Of a stretch of DNA of 64,000 nucleotides, positions 23,241 to 35,527 are shown in pieces. The stretch is from NCBI GenBank assembly GCA_963931925.1, contig OZ007569.1:76684479-76748478 (forward strand), given 5' to 3'. This DNA is from Onchidella celtica. Lineage: Eukaryota > Mollusca > Gastropoda > Systellommatophora > Onchidiidae. Position 1 is the stretch's first letter; every line of letters begins with the position of its first letter. The notes beneath the pieces are model-generated. The model saw only the letters and a program-made list of their open reading frames with translations, made no database searches and was not told the origin of the DNA. Made by a program: the position numbers and the translations under genes.

Positions 23241-24799
23241 GTAAGTCCAATAGTTCAAATCTAAGCTCTTGTAGGAGGTGGCTACTTCTCACTCTCTGCC
23301 CATATTAATTCTGTCCACCAAACTCCCAGTCTGAAGTTGTTGCAGGAAGCGCAACCAAAAACTTGCAAAAGTCTCGGCGGCTCCCGGCCTTTAAATCCCA
23401 TCCACAAATTCCCAGTTGGGTGGAAAGAAAAATTCAGTTACGATGGTAATAAATGAATAGAATAGTTGGGAAAACCTGGCCAAGTTCCACCACTGACCAA
23501 TGTTTTTCCATGTAGCAACCTCCAGATTCAGTACTGCATTTACAGTCAAGCAGTCCCAAATCTAACCTGTCTTGTTGTAAGCTGTTTTCTTGAGAAAATG
23601 TCCTTTCTTTGATTCAGGAAACAGTTCTAGCGATGGTCTAGGCTCTAGGCTTTTCACATGACATTGGTTTGTTGTGATGAATTCAAAATAGACATCAGGC
23701 CAGGATGTCTGAGAATTTCTCCTCACAGCTTTCATTTCACATTCTATTGAACTAATTATCACTATTAGATTTAAAAAAAAATTAAATGAAATGCAAACAA
23801 AAGCAGGGATATAAATAATATGTGAATGTACAATATCCAACAATGCAACCATGCCCCCCCCCCCCACCCCAACAGCCTTTCTTAATTTCTCATGTCATTA
23901 TTGAAACCATTTAGATATAGATATACATATATACAGTTCTGTCTATAACCTGTCCTTACTGGTACTAAGATACTGGAAAAGCAGAATGATAAAGCCGGTC
24001 TAGACAAGAAAGAAATATTCAGATTTAACAAAAGAAGTAGATTCTACACCCAACAACAATTACTGGACAGGGGGAAATATTTAGAAAAAAACAACAACAA
24101 CAAACTAAGCCTTGTCCTCATTAGCGACAATTTTAAAAAATCTTAATATTTTTTTTTCTTTTTTTTTAAAATCTGAGAAATTCACAATCTGCAGCTCTCC
24201 GCGGCGGCAAGTCAATCGTTTATTTATTTGTACATATTTCACTTGTATGAGATGTAGAAACAGCAGCAGTTGAATTTCACAAAGAAGGAACAGTGAAAAG
24301 TCTTAAGATCCCCCCCCCCCCCCCCAAAAAAAAACCCCCACAAAAAACCACAATCCATTGATGTGTGCTGACTTGATAGCTCCGTCCATGGGCAGTCGGC
24401 GTAAAGAGACTAGAGAGACATTGTCGCCTTTTGCGGAGATTCGAGTCTGATAACGTCATGCGGGGGATTTCAGTTCATGTATTTGATACTCCCTACATTA
24501 GTTTGTACATTCCATTGTCATGCACGAATTGACACCATACCAGTGTAGTTTGTCCGATAACCTTGACTTGACAGAATGAACAAAATGAACTAGAAAGAGC
24601 CCCCCACCCCCACCCCCCCCCCCCCAAAGAAGAAAAAAATCATCCTGGCACAAAAACAACAACAAACAAACAAAACAGAAACAAAACCACCCTCCACACT
24701 TCTCCTGGTGCAACCCCCCCCCCCCCCTTACAAATTCTTGAACCATTTTCAAAAAAATTATTTGGAAGAGTTTTTTTTGTTTTTTTCCTGCCCTCTTGA

Positions 24800-24872
24800 C
24801 TGGCGCCGTGAAGGTTGGTGAGGACTTGGCTCCGATCTGACAGTCCGAATTGTGTGGGGTTCAAATCTTTGA
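24800..24872 (+). mobile_element. tRNA-derived SINE head (degenerate)
   Basis: An A-box-like GGTTGGTGAGGACTTGG is followed by a B-box-like GGGGTTCAAATCTTTG at pol III promoter spacing. It lacks a tRNA acceptor stem and so is not a functional tRNA gene. It lies in goosecoid intron 1 on the same strand. Confidence 0.5.
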
Positions 24873-25465
24873 CTTTTGCTTTTCTTTACCAGGGTTATTG
24901 TCTTGCTATTGTCAATGCATGACTTTTTGGTTAGTCGATGTCCTTGTTGACTGCTCTAGTCTATGCCCTTCTTGACTGCTCGCTTGAGAGATTGGGTAGA
25001 CGGGGGCGGGGATGGATTGAGTACAAATCTTCACCTACCAGGGGCCAGTTAATGGTTAATATTAATATTCTATGCTATGTCGCCTTCCCATACGGGTCAC
25101 AAGGCATTGCTATCAAATACTTTCTGGTCACCATCTTTTACACACACATACAGATACACACACACACATGAAAAAGAAACAATGGGAGTAGTGGTAAGAA
25201 TGACGTAACTGCGGTGACATTGTTACTGTTAGAATTATTATCTTCCATCTACTGGGATTGACCTATTGAATTACTTCCTTTTATGTGTATCGAGAGTAGC
25301 CAGTGCTAGTCTTTAGTTTCCCTCTACTGATTTTGGGTTTCTAGTGTCCATAACAATTCTGAAATAAAAAGTATTTAATTTTTTTAATTTTAATTTTATG
25401 ATAATATTTTCTTAAGTCTTATTTTGTAGTAATTTTGTGTATTCCATGGAATAGATAGATCGATT

Positions 25466-25468
<3 letters not shown>

Positions 25469-25497
<29 letters not shown>
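25469..25497. repeat. (GA)n microsatellite
   Basis: Pure GA dinucleotides in goosecoid intron 1, next to a GATAGAT tract. Confidence 0.9.
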
Positions 25498-25501
<4 letters not shown>

Positions 25502-25624
25502 ACAAATACTTGAAAAATTCATGAAAACAATGACCTACCAGCAGTTTCACTGAAACCTGAGTCTGGTGGAGGGAGACATGAGCAGACCAGCAATAATTTT
25601 AGTAGGATAAAAATCCAACGGATG

Positions 25625-26045
25625 AATCAATGAACAAATGAATGAAAGAACAAACGAATGCGTGAATGGATGAACGAAGGGACGAATGAATGTATGACTA
25701 AATAAATAAATAAATAAATAAATAAATGGATGAATGAATGAATGAGAGACATTTTGGTTTAAACAATTATTTACTGTTATACTAGTTGTTACAAATAAAT
25801 AAATAAATAAAAAACAAATAAATAAATAAATAAAAAACAAATAAATAAATAAATAATAAATAAAATAAAAAAAAATAAACAAATAAATAAATAAACAAAT
25901 AAATAAATAAACAAATAAATAAATAAATAAATAAATGGAGTCAGTAAACTATTGTAAATTAAATATACAATTGGCGAAAAAGGATTTTGTGTGAATAAAT
26001 AAATAAATATATTATAAATAAATAAATAAATCAGGAAAACAATGA
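25625..26045. repeat. (GAAT)/(AAAT) tetranucleotide tract
   Basis: Starts as GAAT/GAAC-type repeats and becomes a long AAAT array with A-run insertions; a further GAAT block follows at about 26190-26225. Minus-strand Tyr/Leu/Phe ORFs here are artefacts. Confidence 0.9.
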
Positions 26046-27420
26046 ATTAATAAATGAATAGAACAATTATGAACAAATGATGACTGACACAAACACAAAT
26101 ATTTCTTGGGATATTTGAGTAGATAATAATATACTGATGGTGACCACAGCGGCCAAACCTCTGTTCGGGCATGAGGAAAGAAGCAGAAAGGAATGAATGA
26201 ATGAATGAATGAATGAATGAATAGATTATATAGGAATGAATGAAAGGGCGGGCACGGCAGTGAGTGACAGAGTGAATAAATGAACAAACTGATCAAGTGA
26301 ATGAATCTAAAAATGTGAGCAAGATAAGATGATTCAGGCTGTATTGCATATGTTGTGGACCAGTTATGCTTTTAGCCCCAATCTTGACGTGTACCGACAA
26401 CCATTAAATTCGAACATTTTGTAAACGTGCAATAAGAATCCGCCCAAACTGCAGAAAATGCATGTCAGTTTATGATTGTGTTACGGGTGGTCCAGGGACA
26501 TAGTGTAGGGTGACACCCAGATTTTACTGGCTTGTAATTAAATATAAAATGATTGCCTTATCCATTCTCTTGGCGTACAAGGTGTGACCGACAAGGCGTT
26601 AAAGCTTTCTTTAAAAAATGATCTTTAATGTTTCTGTACTCGTCTTGTAGTGCGTGTACTTACTGACAGCCAATACAGATAAAGAGATTTGATTCTCCAT
26701 CTCTGAAATGGTTCAAAATTACGTCACTGGCCCATTTTCGCCAGGCATTTGATTTATTTCATTAATTCACAGATTTATAAACGTTAAATTTGAAAACCTC
26801 AAAAGATGAAAATCTCACATTTCTTAAAGAAGATTTTTAGGAACAAAGAGTATAAGATTTCGAGAGGAAAACTTAGTGAGGAAGTTAAAATAATGAGCGA
26901 TATTACTGTCACTGCGTTTTTTTGTTGTTGTTTTTTTCCCGCTAGCTGAAAAATTCATATACGCCTACAGTTCATCTGAGGCTCCCGAGAAGGTTCTAAC
27001 AGCACAGTTTCAGAACAGTTTTCTTGGATGGAAAATGACATAGACTATGAAATATTTTTTGTACCGCCTATGTTAGAAAAGTCGTCAATATTTGTCAGCG
27101 ACAAAATTGTCCAATGTCACTTTGTCGTCAAACATGATGTTTGTTCAAAACTTATTTCTCTAATGCCACCAGTCATGGACCACTGACCCCCTGTAGCTCA
27201 CAGATCTCTGTAGATCACTAGATCAAAATTATCTCCCGGTCAATAAATATTATTTAACTGGTGCGTGAGCATATTCATTCAAATTTGGCTTCAAAATAGT
27301 TAGGATCTATTCCTGTGGAGAGTGACCAAACGTGGAATACAATCATTATATTTTGGGAGGCGTTCCAGTTGAAGCACACACAGTTATGTACGCGACCTTC
27401 AGAGTGTCCATGCCCAGGGA

Positions 27421-27450
27421 GTGTGTGTGTGTGTGTGTGGGGGGGGGGGG
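27421..27450. repeat. (GT)n-Gn composite tract
   Basis: A GT dinucleotide array runs directly into a run of about 12 G. It is one of four such composites in goosecoid intron 1, all in the same orientation. Confidence 0.9.
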
Positions 27451-28854
27451 TGTCGCAAGTTAGTCCTTTAGATTGATGTTTTTATAGTTAACATCCGGCT
27501 CAGCACAGGTGACTAATTAAAACTGTGTACCTCATACGGTATCTATCCAAATGTTTAATAAGTGCTCACCTGGACAAAAACACAAAAATAAAATTGCTCT
27601 GAAGTGTCAGATATTTATACATACACACAATAAACCATCTGACTGCCATGTTAAAGTGATCTAATACACGCTATCCCTTACCATTTTGCCGTGTTATATT
27701 TGAATACTCATTGTAAGTACAGTCGGTTCAGGACAATGGAAATTGTCAAATGTAAAAAAAACTTATAAACATCTGTTGGATCTCACTAGATAATGAATGG
27801 CTCACTTCAGTATCAGAGATGGCACCAGTCCACAGAGCATGACCAAAGAGCTGTCCAAAACCACTAAGACATAAGAGTCTCGTGCACTCTCAGCATTGAA
27901 TGGATGATAGCTGATCTAATCCATACCATTAACATTTATCATAAGAACATTTTAAGAAGTTTCAGGAACCGAACCAGCCAATTACTAAGCAAATAAATTA
28001 AGCACAGTTGCAAAAAAAAAAAACGCTTATCGTTTCCTTCACATCAAAAGTCGAGAGTGTAAACCAATGTTTGATTATGTTACACATGTGAATAACTTAA
28101 GTCAAGATCTGTGCACAATGCAAAGATAACGTCACTCACGGCAGCTGGGCGGATTCCCCTGAATGAATTTACTGTTGTGTTTATTCTGTGAGATTTGCTC
28201 ATGATAAGATACAAGACAATTGATTGTGTTCATTAACTCATGGCAGTAAATACATTTTGGCACAAATCGTAATTAACAGTTTTTAAATTTTAGAGATGAT
28301 TAACTGGATGGCAACAATAGATTATGTCACTTGTGTTCTCACTGTCGCCCTTATCATGGAATTGTTGTTTTCTCGGTGTGGCTTTGTGAACGTTGACAAC
28401 ATTTTGTTCCAAAGATCCTCTACAACATGTGACCTAATTAATGAAAGTTCGCGCCTTTCTGTGTGCTGAAACAGTAGGTAGTGTCAGTTTCACTCAGCGA
28501 ATGCACGCTGTAAAGTGTTCTGGTCCTGTTAGTATTGCCATAATTATATTGTATATGTCTAATAGGTGTCTCGTGACTGGCTATTATATAGTGCTGAAAA
28601 CGTGGGGGATGGAGGGAGCGGGTGTCGGTGTGCAGAATAATGGTTGAAATATTCAGTTTCAAAATGAACTGAACCAAACGGATGGGAAATGTCCACAGGG
28701 TCAGCTAGTTTTCAATAATGTGAGGCCAATCAACTTCAACTTTTGACTGAGAGTTTTACAAGACAAACAAAAAAATTGTTCCAAGTTTACCTGTTGAGTT
28801 TGCATAGAGAAATCATCTTCAATACGTACACAGTGTAACAACTGGAGATTATAT

Positions 28855-28881
28855 TGTGTGTGTGTGTGGGAGGGGGGGGGG
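28855..28881. repeat. (GT)n-Gn composite tract
   Basis: GT array followed by GGGAGGGGGGGGG. Same arrangement and orientation as the other composites in this intron; flanking sequences do not match them. Confidence 0.85.
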
Positions 28882-30122
28882 AGAGCAGACAGTGCATTAG
28901 TACAAAGGTTAGTTACAAGATTTCATTGACAGTTGTAGCCAGACGAGTGAGGGGGAAGAGCCCACTGACATAACTCTACAAGTCATCATCTATCCTACAG
29001 TACTCCACCTGCTCCACTCAACACCGGTTTTGCTTAAAACGTGTCGGGGGGGGGGGGGTGCACCGCACCGCAACTTCTTTCTAGTGTCTCTAGAAGACAA
29101 AGTTTGGGTTGGAAATTCCATCAATAGCACTAAATGTTGCAACTCATTTTAATGGAAGTCATAACTTTTTCCACAGACCGTGTCAGTGTACGGTATTAAA
29201 TTACTGCCAGGAATTAGGGAGTCATGAGCACAGGGAAAAATTTCCCACCAGATGGCCAATACAGTAGCTTGACGTCATGGAATAAAATACAAAGAAGTGT
29301 ATAATGTCCCGAGCCCAGCACTTACTCACGTTGTATATTAATGAATTCTATTCTTGTGTAGACACGGTCGCACACACTAATGCAAATAAACTTTAATCTG
29401 TAGTGTGGATCTGCCACCCTTGGCTAACTGAAGCACTAGGCGGAATATTGTAATATCACTTGATAATGAGTTTGTCAGTCGTGCAGTTTCCATCTAGCAA
29501 TTAACACGATCTGTTTCCTCCGGTTTCCTTTGCTATTGCTGTATCTCCTGTGACAGACATTATGACATCCCAGGATGCATACAATTGTGCAAGGTGTTTG
29601 TGTAAGCTTAGGGGGTGGGGGGGGGGGAAGTAACAAAAGCAATGTATGGACTGTATCAGTGTGTGGTAACTTGCCCCGTACTGTAGACAATCTATTGATT
29701 GACCATGTATTTCATGCCTAAGTCAAGAGTGCTTGCTGCATTTATCCTGTTCCAACAGTCGCGCCTACTGTATTCTTGATGGTATTGATCAGAGACGAGA
29801 TGTGCTAACCTTTGTCTCAATATTCAGTTCACCATGCGGAACTCAAAGTAAATGTGACACAAAGACGGGATAATCATTTTAATTAATTTGTCGGTTTTTC
29901 TTTCCACTTGGGAAACGCCCCAACATGATGACGTTTAAACCCGATTGTCACCGAAGGAAACAAAGTCAATATCTAGGCGTATGTCTGGATTTCAGATTTA
30001 TCAACTGAGGCGATGCTTATAAAAATAATGACATCCATATGTGATGGTTTCTTTTTCTGTGCAAATCCTTAGTGGAGCGAGCAGACAGTTCATGGGTTTG
30101 TCTTAACCAGTTGGGACAAAAT

Positions 30123-30145
30123 TGTGTGTGTGTGTGGGGGGGGGG
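30123..30145. repeat. (GT)n-Gn composite tract
   Basis: Short GT array running into a run of about 10 G, 26 bp upstream of the 26-bp minisatellite. Confidence 0.85.
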
Positions 30146-30171
30146 AGCACTTTGTACATATTGGCCACGAT

Positions 30172-30327
30172 TGTAATGCTGATGTCCTCCTCTTTACTGT
30201 AATGCTGATGTCCTCCTCTTTACTGTAATGCTGATGTCCTCCTCTTTACTGTAATGCTGATGTCCTCCTCTTTACTGTAATGCTGATGTCCTCCTCTTTA
30301 CTGTAATGCTGATGTCCTCCTCTTTAC
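30172..30327. repeat. 26-bp minisatellite, six copies
   Basis: Exactly six units of 26 bp beginning TGTAATGCTGATGTCC and ending CTCCTCTTTAC, with no base differences that I can see. Located in goosecoid intron 1. The unit is pyrimidine-rich on the sense strand and contains TGATGTC, shared with two other minisatellites in the window. Confidence 0.95.
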
Positions 30328-33183
30328 CACACCATGTCCTGATTCCGCCCTCCCCTCCCGCCACACACACATAGAATAAAAGCAGAGGCAGTAATTGTGT
30401 CTTTCAGGTGAAAGTTGTAAGTTGTGGAGAAGTCCCAGGAGGCGTTACCTGTCTGGCCTTGTCTTGCTCCAAGAGTTCCTAGAAATATTGCTGGTTATGC
30501 CAGAAAACATGGCCAAATGCGTCATCAGACATAGACATCATGGGACACAGTCAGCGGATACAGAAATCATTGGACACGAGTTCTTGTTCATTTCCATGTT
30601 CCGGGAACAGCAAACCATTGTTGTTGTTTGTTGCAGTTCTGACCATATGTGAGTTGATACTTCACCTTGGTAGTGACCAGTGGCTGTACTCGTATGTCAC
30701 TGACCGGTTACCAGCAGATTCTTAACTGCTTTCTTGGGTCATTCTCTAATTTAACTGCTCTTGTTGACTCAGTAGTCCTTGCTAAATTTATTAGAAACTC
30801 TTGTAGATTATTTTTAAAAAAACAAAAAAAAAAACGACCCTAAAAGATATTAATCACATTCATTACTTATTCAGATTTATTACTATGAATTCATTTATCT
30901 GGTTTAAGTTAACTGCAATTTTAATATCTAAGTCTGTGAACTGACTGGCCCCTGCGCCCGCTCGCTGAATCACAATTGTCAAACATAAGTCATGTGACTT
31001 GAGAAACATTCCAATTTCAAGGGGTTTTTCATGACAATACGGACCGTAGTTGGATTCTTCTGAGGTTGAGTTAAGGTGGTTTTCAGCCTAGACCTGACGT
31101 ATCCTCTCTGTCGTGACGCCCCTGCTGAGCCACCAAATTTTATTCAACTGTTCAGCGCTGAAAATCTTTATCTGGTTCATCTTTTGTCGAGCGCCGGCTA
31201 TCAGAAACGTCACAATGAACTGTCAAAATCCACACGATACCGTTTACAGGGGAACGCGGGAGAGAAATCTTGCCGTGACAAAATTAGTGGTCGTTTATCA
31301 CATAAGAGCAAATGTGTTTTAATGCATTTTTGGAGGAGATCCGTGACTTTCGGATTGTTCAAATAGCTACTGGTGCGTTTGTTCTATAGGGGAAATTATC
31401 ATACTGATACTTAGTAACATAGCAGTGTTTGACATGGTGCACGCGCAGTCATTTGATCTGTAGTGTGAACATAATTATGATCTGGTCTTGTGACCCCCCC
31501 CCCTCTCCCCCCTTTTTAAAAAAAAATTAAAGTGAAAGGCCACTTAAAGTTATGCCCACAGGTTCATCCTTTGCCATGATACGAAGATATTTTAAAGTCA
31601 CCACATGTTTTAATCTTGCTTGTGGTACCACTTGAGGTCGCTCATTTTATACATCAAAATAATGTCCACAGGTAGATCATGTCAAGATTTTGTCCTGAGC
31701 CAGATTCTGTCCTCAGAAAGACGCCATTTTGGTTCAGTTGGCTACCCCAGGTTGCTGATCTAATGTCTGACGACGTCATGTCACAGAATGACACAAACTT
31801 TTGGACACATTCAAACACCATGAGCCAACTGCACAGCTAAAAGACTGAGACCATTACTGGAAACACCAATGGTCCTCTGTACAAACATTTATAATACTGA
31901 ATTGATTTTCATAAATTTCCATCGCCAGCCTATCATGTCAGAGAGTTATGAGTTGGCTTGTGTGTGTGGAAAGTTGCCCTAGTTTACCAATCGTTCACTA
32001 GCAGTCGAGCAGCTTAGTGCAAATGTCACTATAATTTATAGACACGCACAAGGTTGATGGGATAGAATCAACCGTGGACATTAAATTTGAAAAGACAAAG
32101 ATGTTGTGTCCAACAAATGATACATCTGTACAGTGCCAACACAAGAGTTTCTGTAACCTGCATTTTTCTCTCAGGGCTGGGGGCCTGGGTTGTAAAACCG
32201 CAAATGCAACCAAACTATCAGGGCGACCGTGGTAAATAGAAATGAATCGATAACATATCTCCATTGACGCACTGTATGACACAGACTACACGATTCATAC
32301 ACACTGTAAATCAGGAATGTTAGGTACACGCGGCATAAATGTGGGTCAGCTGGAGTGTAGAAGTGTACACATCTCTATAAATACAAGCACTGAAAAATCA
32401 AGCGCTCACTGGGCTGGACATCAACTGGGCCTGCCCAATAAAAATGTGTTTGGCCTCGCCACAGCTCTACCAGTTGCTCATTTAAAGGGCAAGATCCCTT
32501 ATTTCAGTATGTCATTTATTCAAATTCTGCCAGTTAATAATTCTAAATTTAATACTGTACATAATAATTAAAATTCAAAGTCCGATCTCTCAACATAATA
32601 TATAACACTACTTTAAATAATTATCGACCTTGTCCAATAAAACTACATGTATTAGATCTACCGCAGTCCTGTTCCTCTAATGAACATTTCAGCTGATGAA
32701 ATAAAGAGGGGGGGGGGGGGGGAGATAAGCACGAGGCTTGTCACATCTACTGTGCAAAAGTTCGTTAAGTGATCATCGTTTCCCAAGGCCGACACTGACA
32801 GGGCAGCGGAAATGAATAAATCTACACGGAGTCAAAGGATAACAGATAGTGCAACTGTAGCTGGCAAGTGAGTTGATGATCATTCCGTCTGGCATAGGCT
32901 GAGGACTTACCAGTTACTATTGGAGCTCCCCCCTCTCCACCCGCCCCCACTCAGGCCGTAAAAATGACAGTAGAAAATTCAAGGACATGAGATATTTATT
33001 TTGTCATCTGAAATGTCACCAAGGACAGAAAGTGACGATCACGAATCAGGCTATCAGACAGAAATGTATCAACTATTATTGTATTGGTAGATACACTTAC
33101 ACGTCATGTAGCAACGTACAGGAGAGAAACAGATACAGGCAGACAGAGAAAGAGACAGACAGACAGACGGGAGGACCGCCGGA

Positions 33184-33260
33184 CAGATAGATAGATAGAT
33201 AGATAGATAGACAGACAGGCAGGCAGACAGGCAGACAGACAGACAGACAGATAGATAGAT
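33184..33260. repeat. (GATA)n/(GACA)n compound microsatellite
   Basis: GATA units change to GACA and GGCA units and then back to GATA. A shorter GACA block precedes it at about 33150-33168. Located in goosecoid intron 1. Confidence 0.93.
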
Positions 33261-33961
33261 TACCACCACCACTACTCCCCGCTGTTCTCTCATTTGGCCA
33301 TCCGTATCATTTAGTTGGTCACAATAATTTGACCATCAAACAATACTGAACTTGCACATGAACGAATCATTGTCATCGTGTTGTGACTAAGACTTTTCTT
33401 CCGGGCATCTTTAGCTCAACATGAACATTCAACGTTTCGTTGACGTTTTGAGACTACCATGATCCAGGTTTTACGTAAGAAAAAAAATATTGACATATAA
33501 ATAAAATTTTGTGCAGCTATTTTACCTTTTCCTCACTTGTTACAGGATCCAACTGTAAAGACAGGAATTCAAACACATTCAAAATACAAACAAAAACACG
33601 AACCAATAAATGATTTAACATAGAAACTAATAAAATTTACATTTCTCTGCAACCGTCATTTTCAGTCTGTGTGTGTGTGGTTGTGCGTATGTACGAGGGG
33701 TGGGGTGGGGTGGGGGCTGCTTTAGTACAAAAAAACGACACCAGCAACAACAAACTGTGGTCCCTCAGATCTCGTTGTTTACTCACACACATCGGATCGG
33801 TGTGGAAGAACCAACCGACAAGAAGATGGGCACACGTTGCTGATAAGTTGCAGTTTCAGACCAAGAGCTCATGAGACATGTTGAGTACGTCACTGACCAC
33901 AAACAACTTCTTGATTCAATAATGACGCAGATTAGAGTTAATCCCTTCTCTGCCTGATCGC

Positions 33962-34078
33962 TCGAATGATTCTAGATTAAGGTTAGGTGGCGAATGACTC
34001 TAGATATGACTGCTTGGCGAATGACTATAGACTGATGTAACTGTCTAGCGAATGACTCTAGATACGACTGCCTGGCAC
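33962..34078. repeat. Diverged short tandem repeat around GAATGACTCTAGAT
   Basis: The core GCGAATGACTCTAGATA and its variants (ATGATTCTAGATT, GAATGACTATAGACT) recur four times at roughly 30-40 bp spacing, separated by TGACTGCCTGG-like segments. An old, diverged tandem duplication; no function suggested. Confidence 0.7.
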
Positions 34079-34802
34079 TAAAATCTGTAACTAACCATTT
34101 TAAAGGGGAATTGAAGTCACAGTGGGAAATAGAATCATCTGTCGGCCAAAGCTGTGTGTGCATAATCCATGTCAACTTCTGGAAATCTTTCATTTTCTGA
34201 CAATGCTTCTTTTTTTTTTTTTTTTTTAATTAAGAAGTTGGATGATGCAAAATTTTTAATCTTTTGAGTTTTAGATATTGAAGGAAAACATTATTTTAGT
34301 GAACAAAAAGTCAGTTCATGTCCACCTTTACATTCCCAGTGTCAAATTGGCAGTTTTGATCAAAGGGTTCAGTTCTTGGTCTTGGAGGAATTTCACACCA
34401 TTTACGTGGTCAGATGATCTGAGAAACAAAACTAAATAATCCTTTTAGATCTGTTGTTAACAAGTCAGGTGGAGTGTCCAGTGTTTTGCCAGATTGATCA
34501 GGCTTTTCTGAATCTACGATGTTGTTTTATCCTGGAAATCGGACTAAAACCGGCCAGATTAGCACTCATTCATGGCAACTATGTTATTTCAGCTCCGTCC
34601 ACATTTTGATGGCTTTGAAAAGACTGGCCAAATGATTTGGGGTATCGGGTAGAGCAATACAAAGCGATCATACGATAAATTGTATCAATAACGCCGAGCT
34701 GGCAAGTGTTGTGTTTACTAACGTCTCGGTGCAAAAACTTTGGATTCAGTGACCGTCACTCTAGCTCTGCCATCACACACCGGCCAGACATTTACGACAG
34801 GG

Positions 34803-34863
34803 AATAGACTGGCCACGTCAGTGCAGTAATAGACTGGCCACGTCAGTGCAGTAATAGACTGGC
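34803..34863. repeat. 25-bp tandem repeat, 2.4 copies
   Basis: The unit AATAGACTGGCCACGTCAGT plus GCAGT is present twice without change and then as a partial AATAGACTGGC. Each complete unit contains CACGTCA, close to an E-box/CRE-type core. Confidence 0.9.
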
Positions 34864-35500
34864 TTGGTTATATTGTTAGTAAGCACGTTATACACAAACT
34901 GCAATGAAAACCCTATGCCATCCCTCTACTTGGCCACCGTTCACCGCGCTTGCTCGGGCCGCTCCCGTTGATATCCGATGTCGCATTCGGCGGCAAGTGA
35001 AACATCTTGTTATTTCTACAGTCTTTGATGCGACCTAAAATCATAGTATGTTTTTTGTTGTTGTTGTTGTTTTATTTTTAATTTCATCGCTTCCGTCTAT
35101 CTTAAGTAAACTTATTTTGTTTCGCTCACAGCGAACAGATGTTAATGTTGACCAGTGTTCTGATTTGACCATTTGACCAGTGCTGACATTGACACAACAG
35201 TAAAAAAGAAAAAAACATTCTCTGTGACAACTCTTGAAAAACAGGATGGAAACCTAAATAGTTAGGTAAAGTAGCATCACGCATGCACGCATGCGCGCTC
35301 GCGCACACACACACATTTATGTAAGCACAAAAGACCAGGTAAACACATCGATGATTCAATATCCAAAAAATGTCATGTTTCCTTCTTCAGTTGCGATCTT
35401 AGTTTGGATAATGCCATTCAGCGCCAGTTTTATCTTTGTGTCGGGGAGATTAAATTGAATCTTTACAGCTGTTGGACTTGACTGAGACCGACATTTCTTG

Positions 35501-35527
35501 GTGTGTGTGTGTGGGGGGGGGGGGGGG
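35501..35527. repeat. (GT)n-Gn composite tract
   Basis: GT array running into a run of about 15 G, the longest of the four composites in intron 1. A second G-run lies nearby at about 35565. Confidence 0.9.

Noticed and set aside
23241-23308. Continuation of goosecoid exon 1 reading frame for 22 more codons to a stop
   Set aside because: A consensus GTAAGT donor, the exact phase match with exon 2, and loss of Gsc-like sequence after the donor show this is intron.
30172-30327. CRISPR-like direct repeats
   Set aside because: Units are immediately adjacent without unique spacers, and the genome is animal. The same applies to all other minisatellites here.
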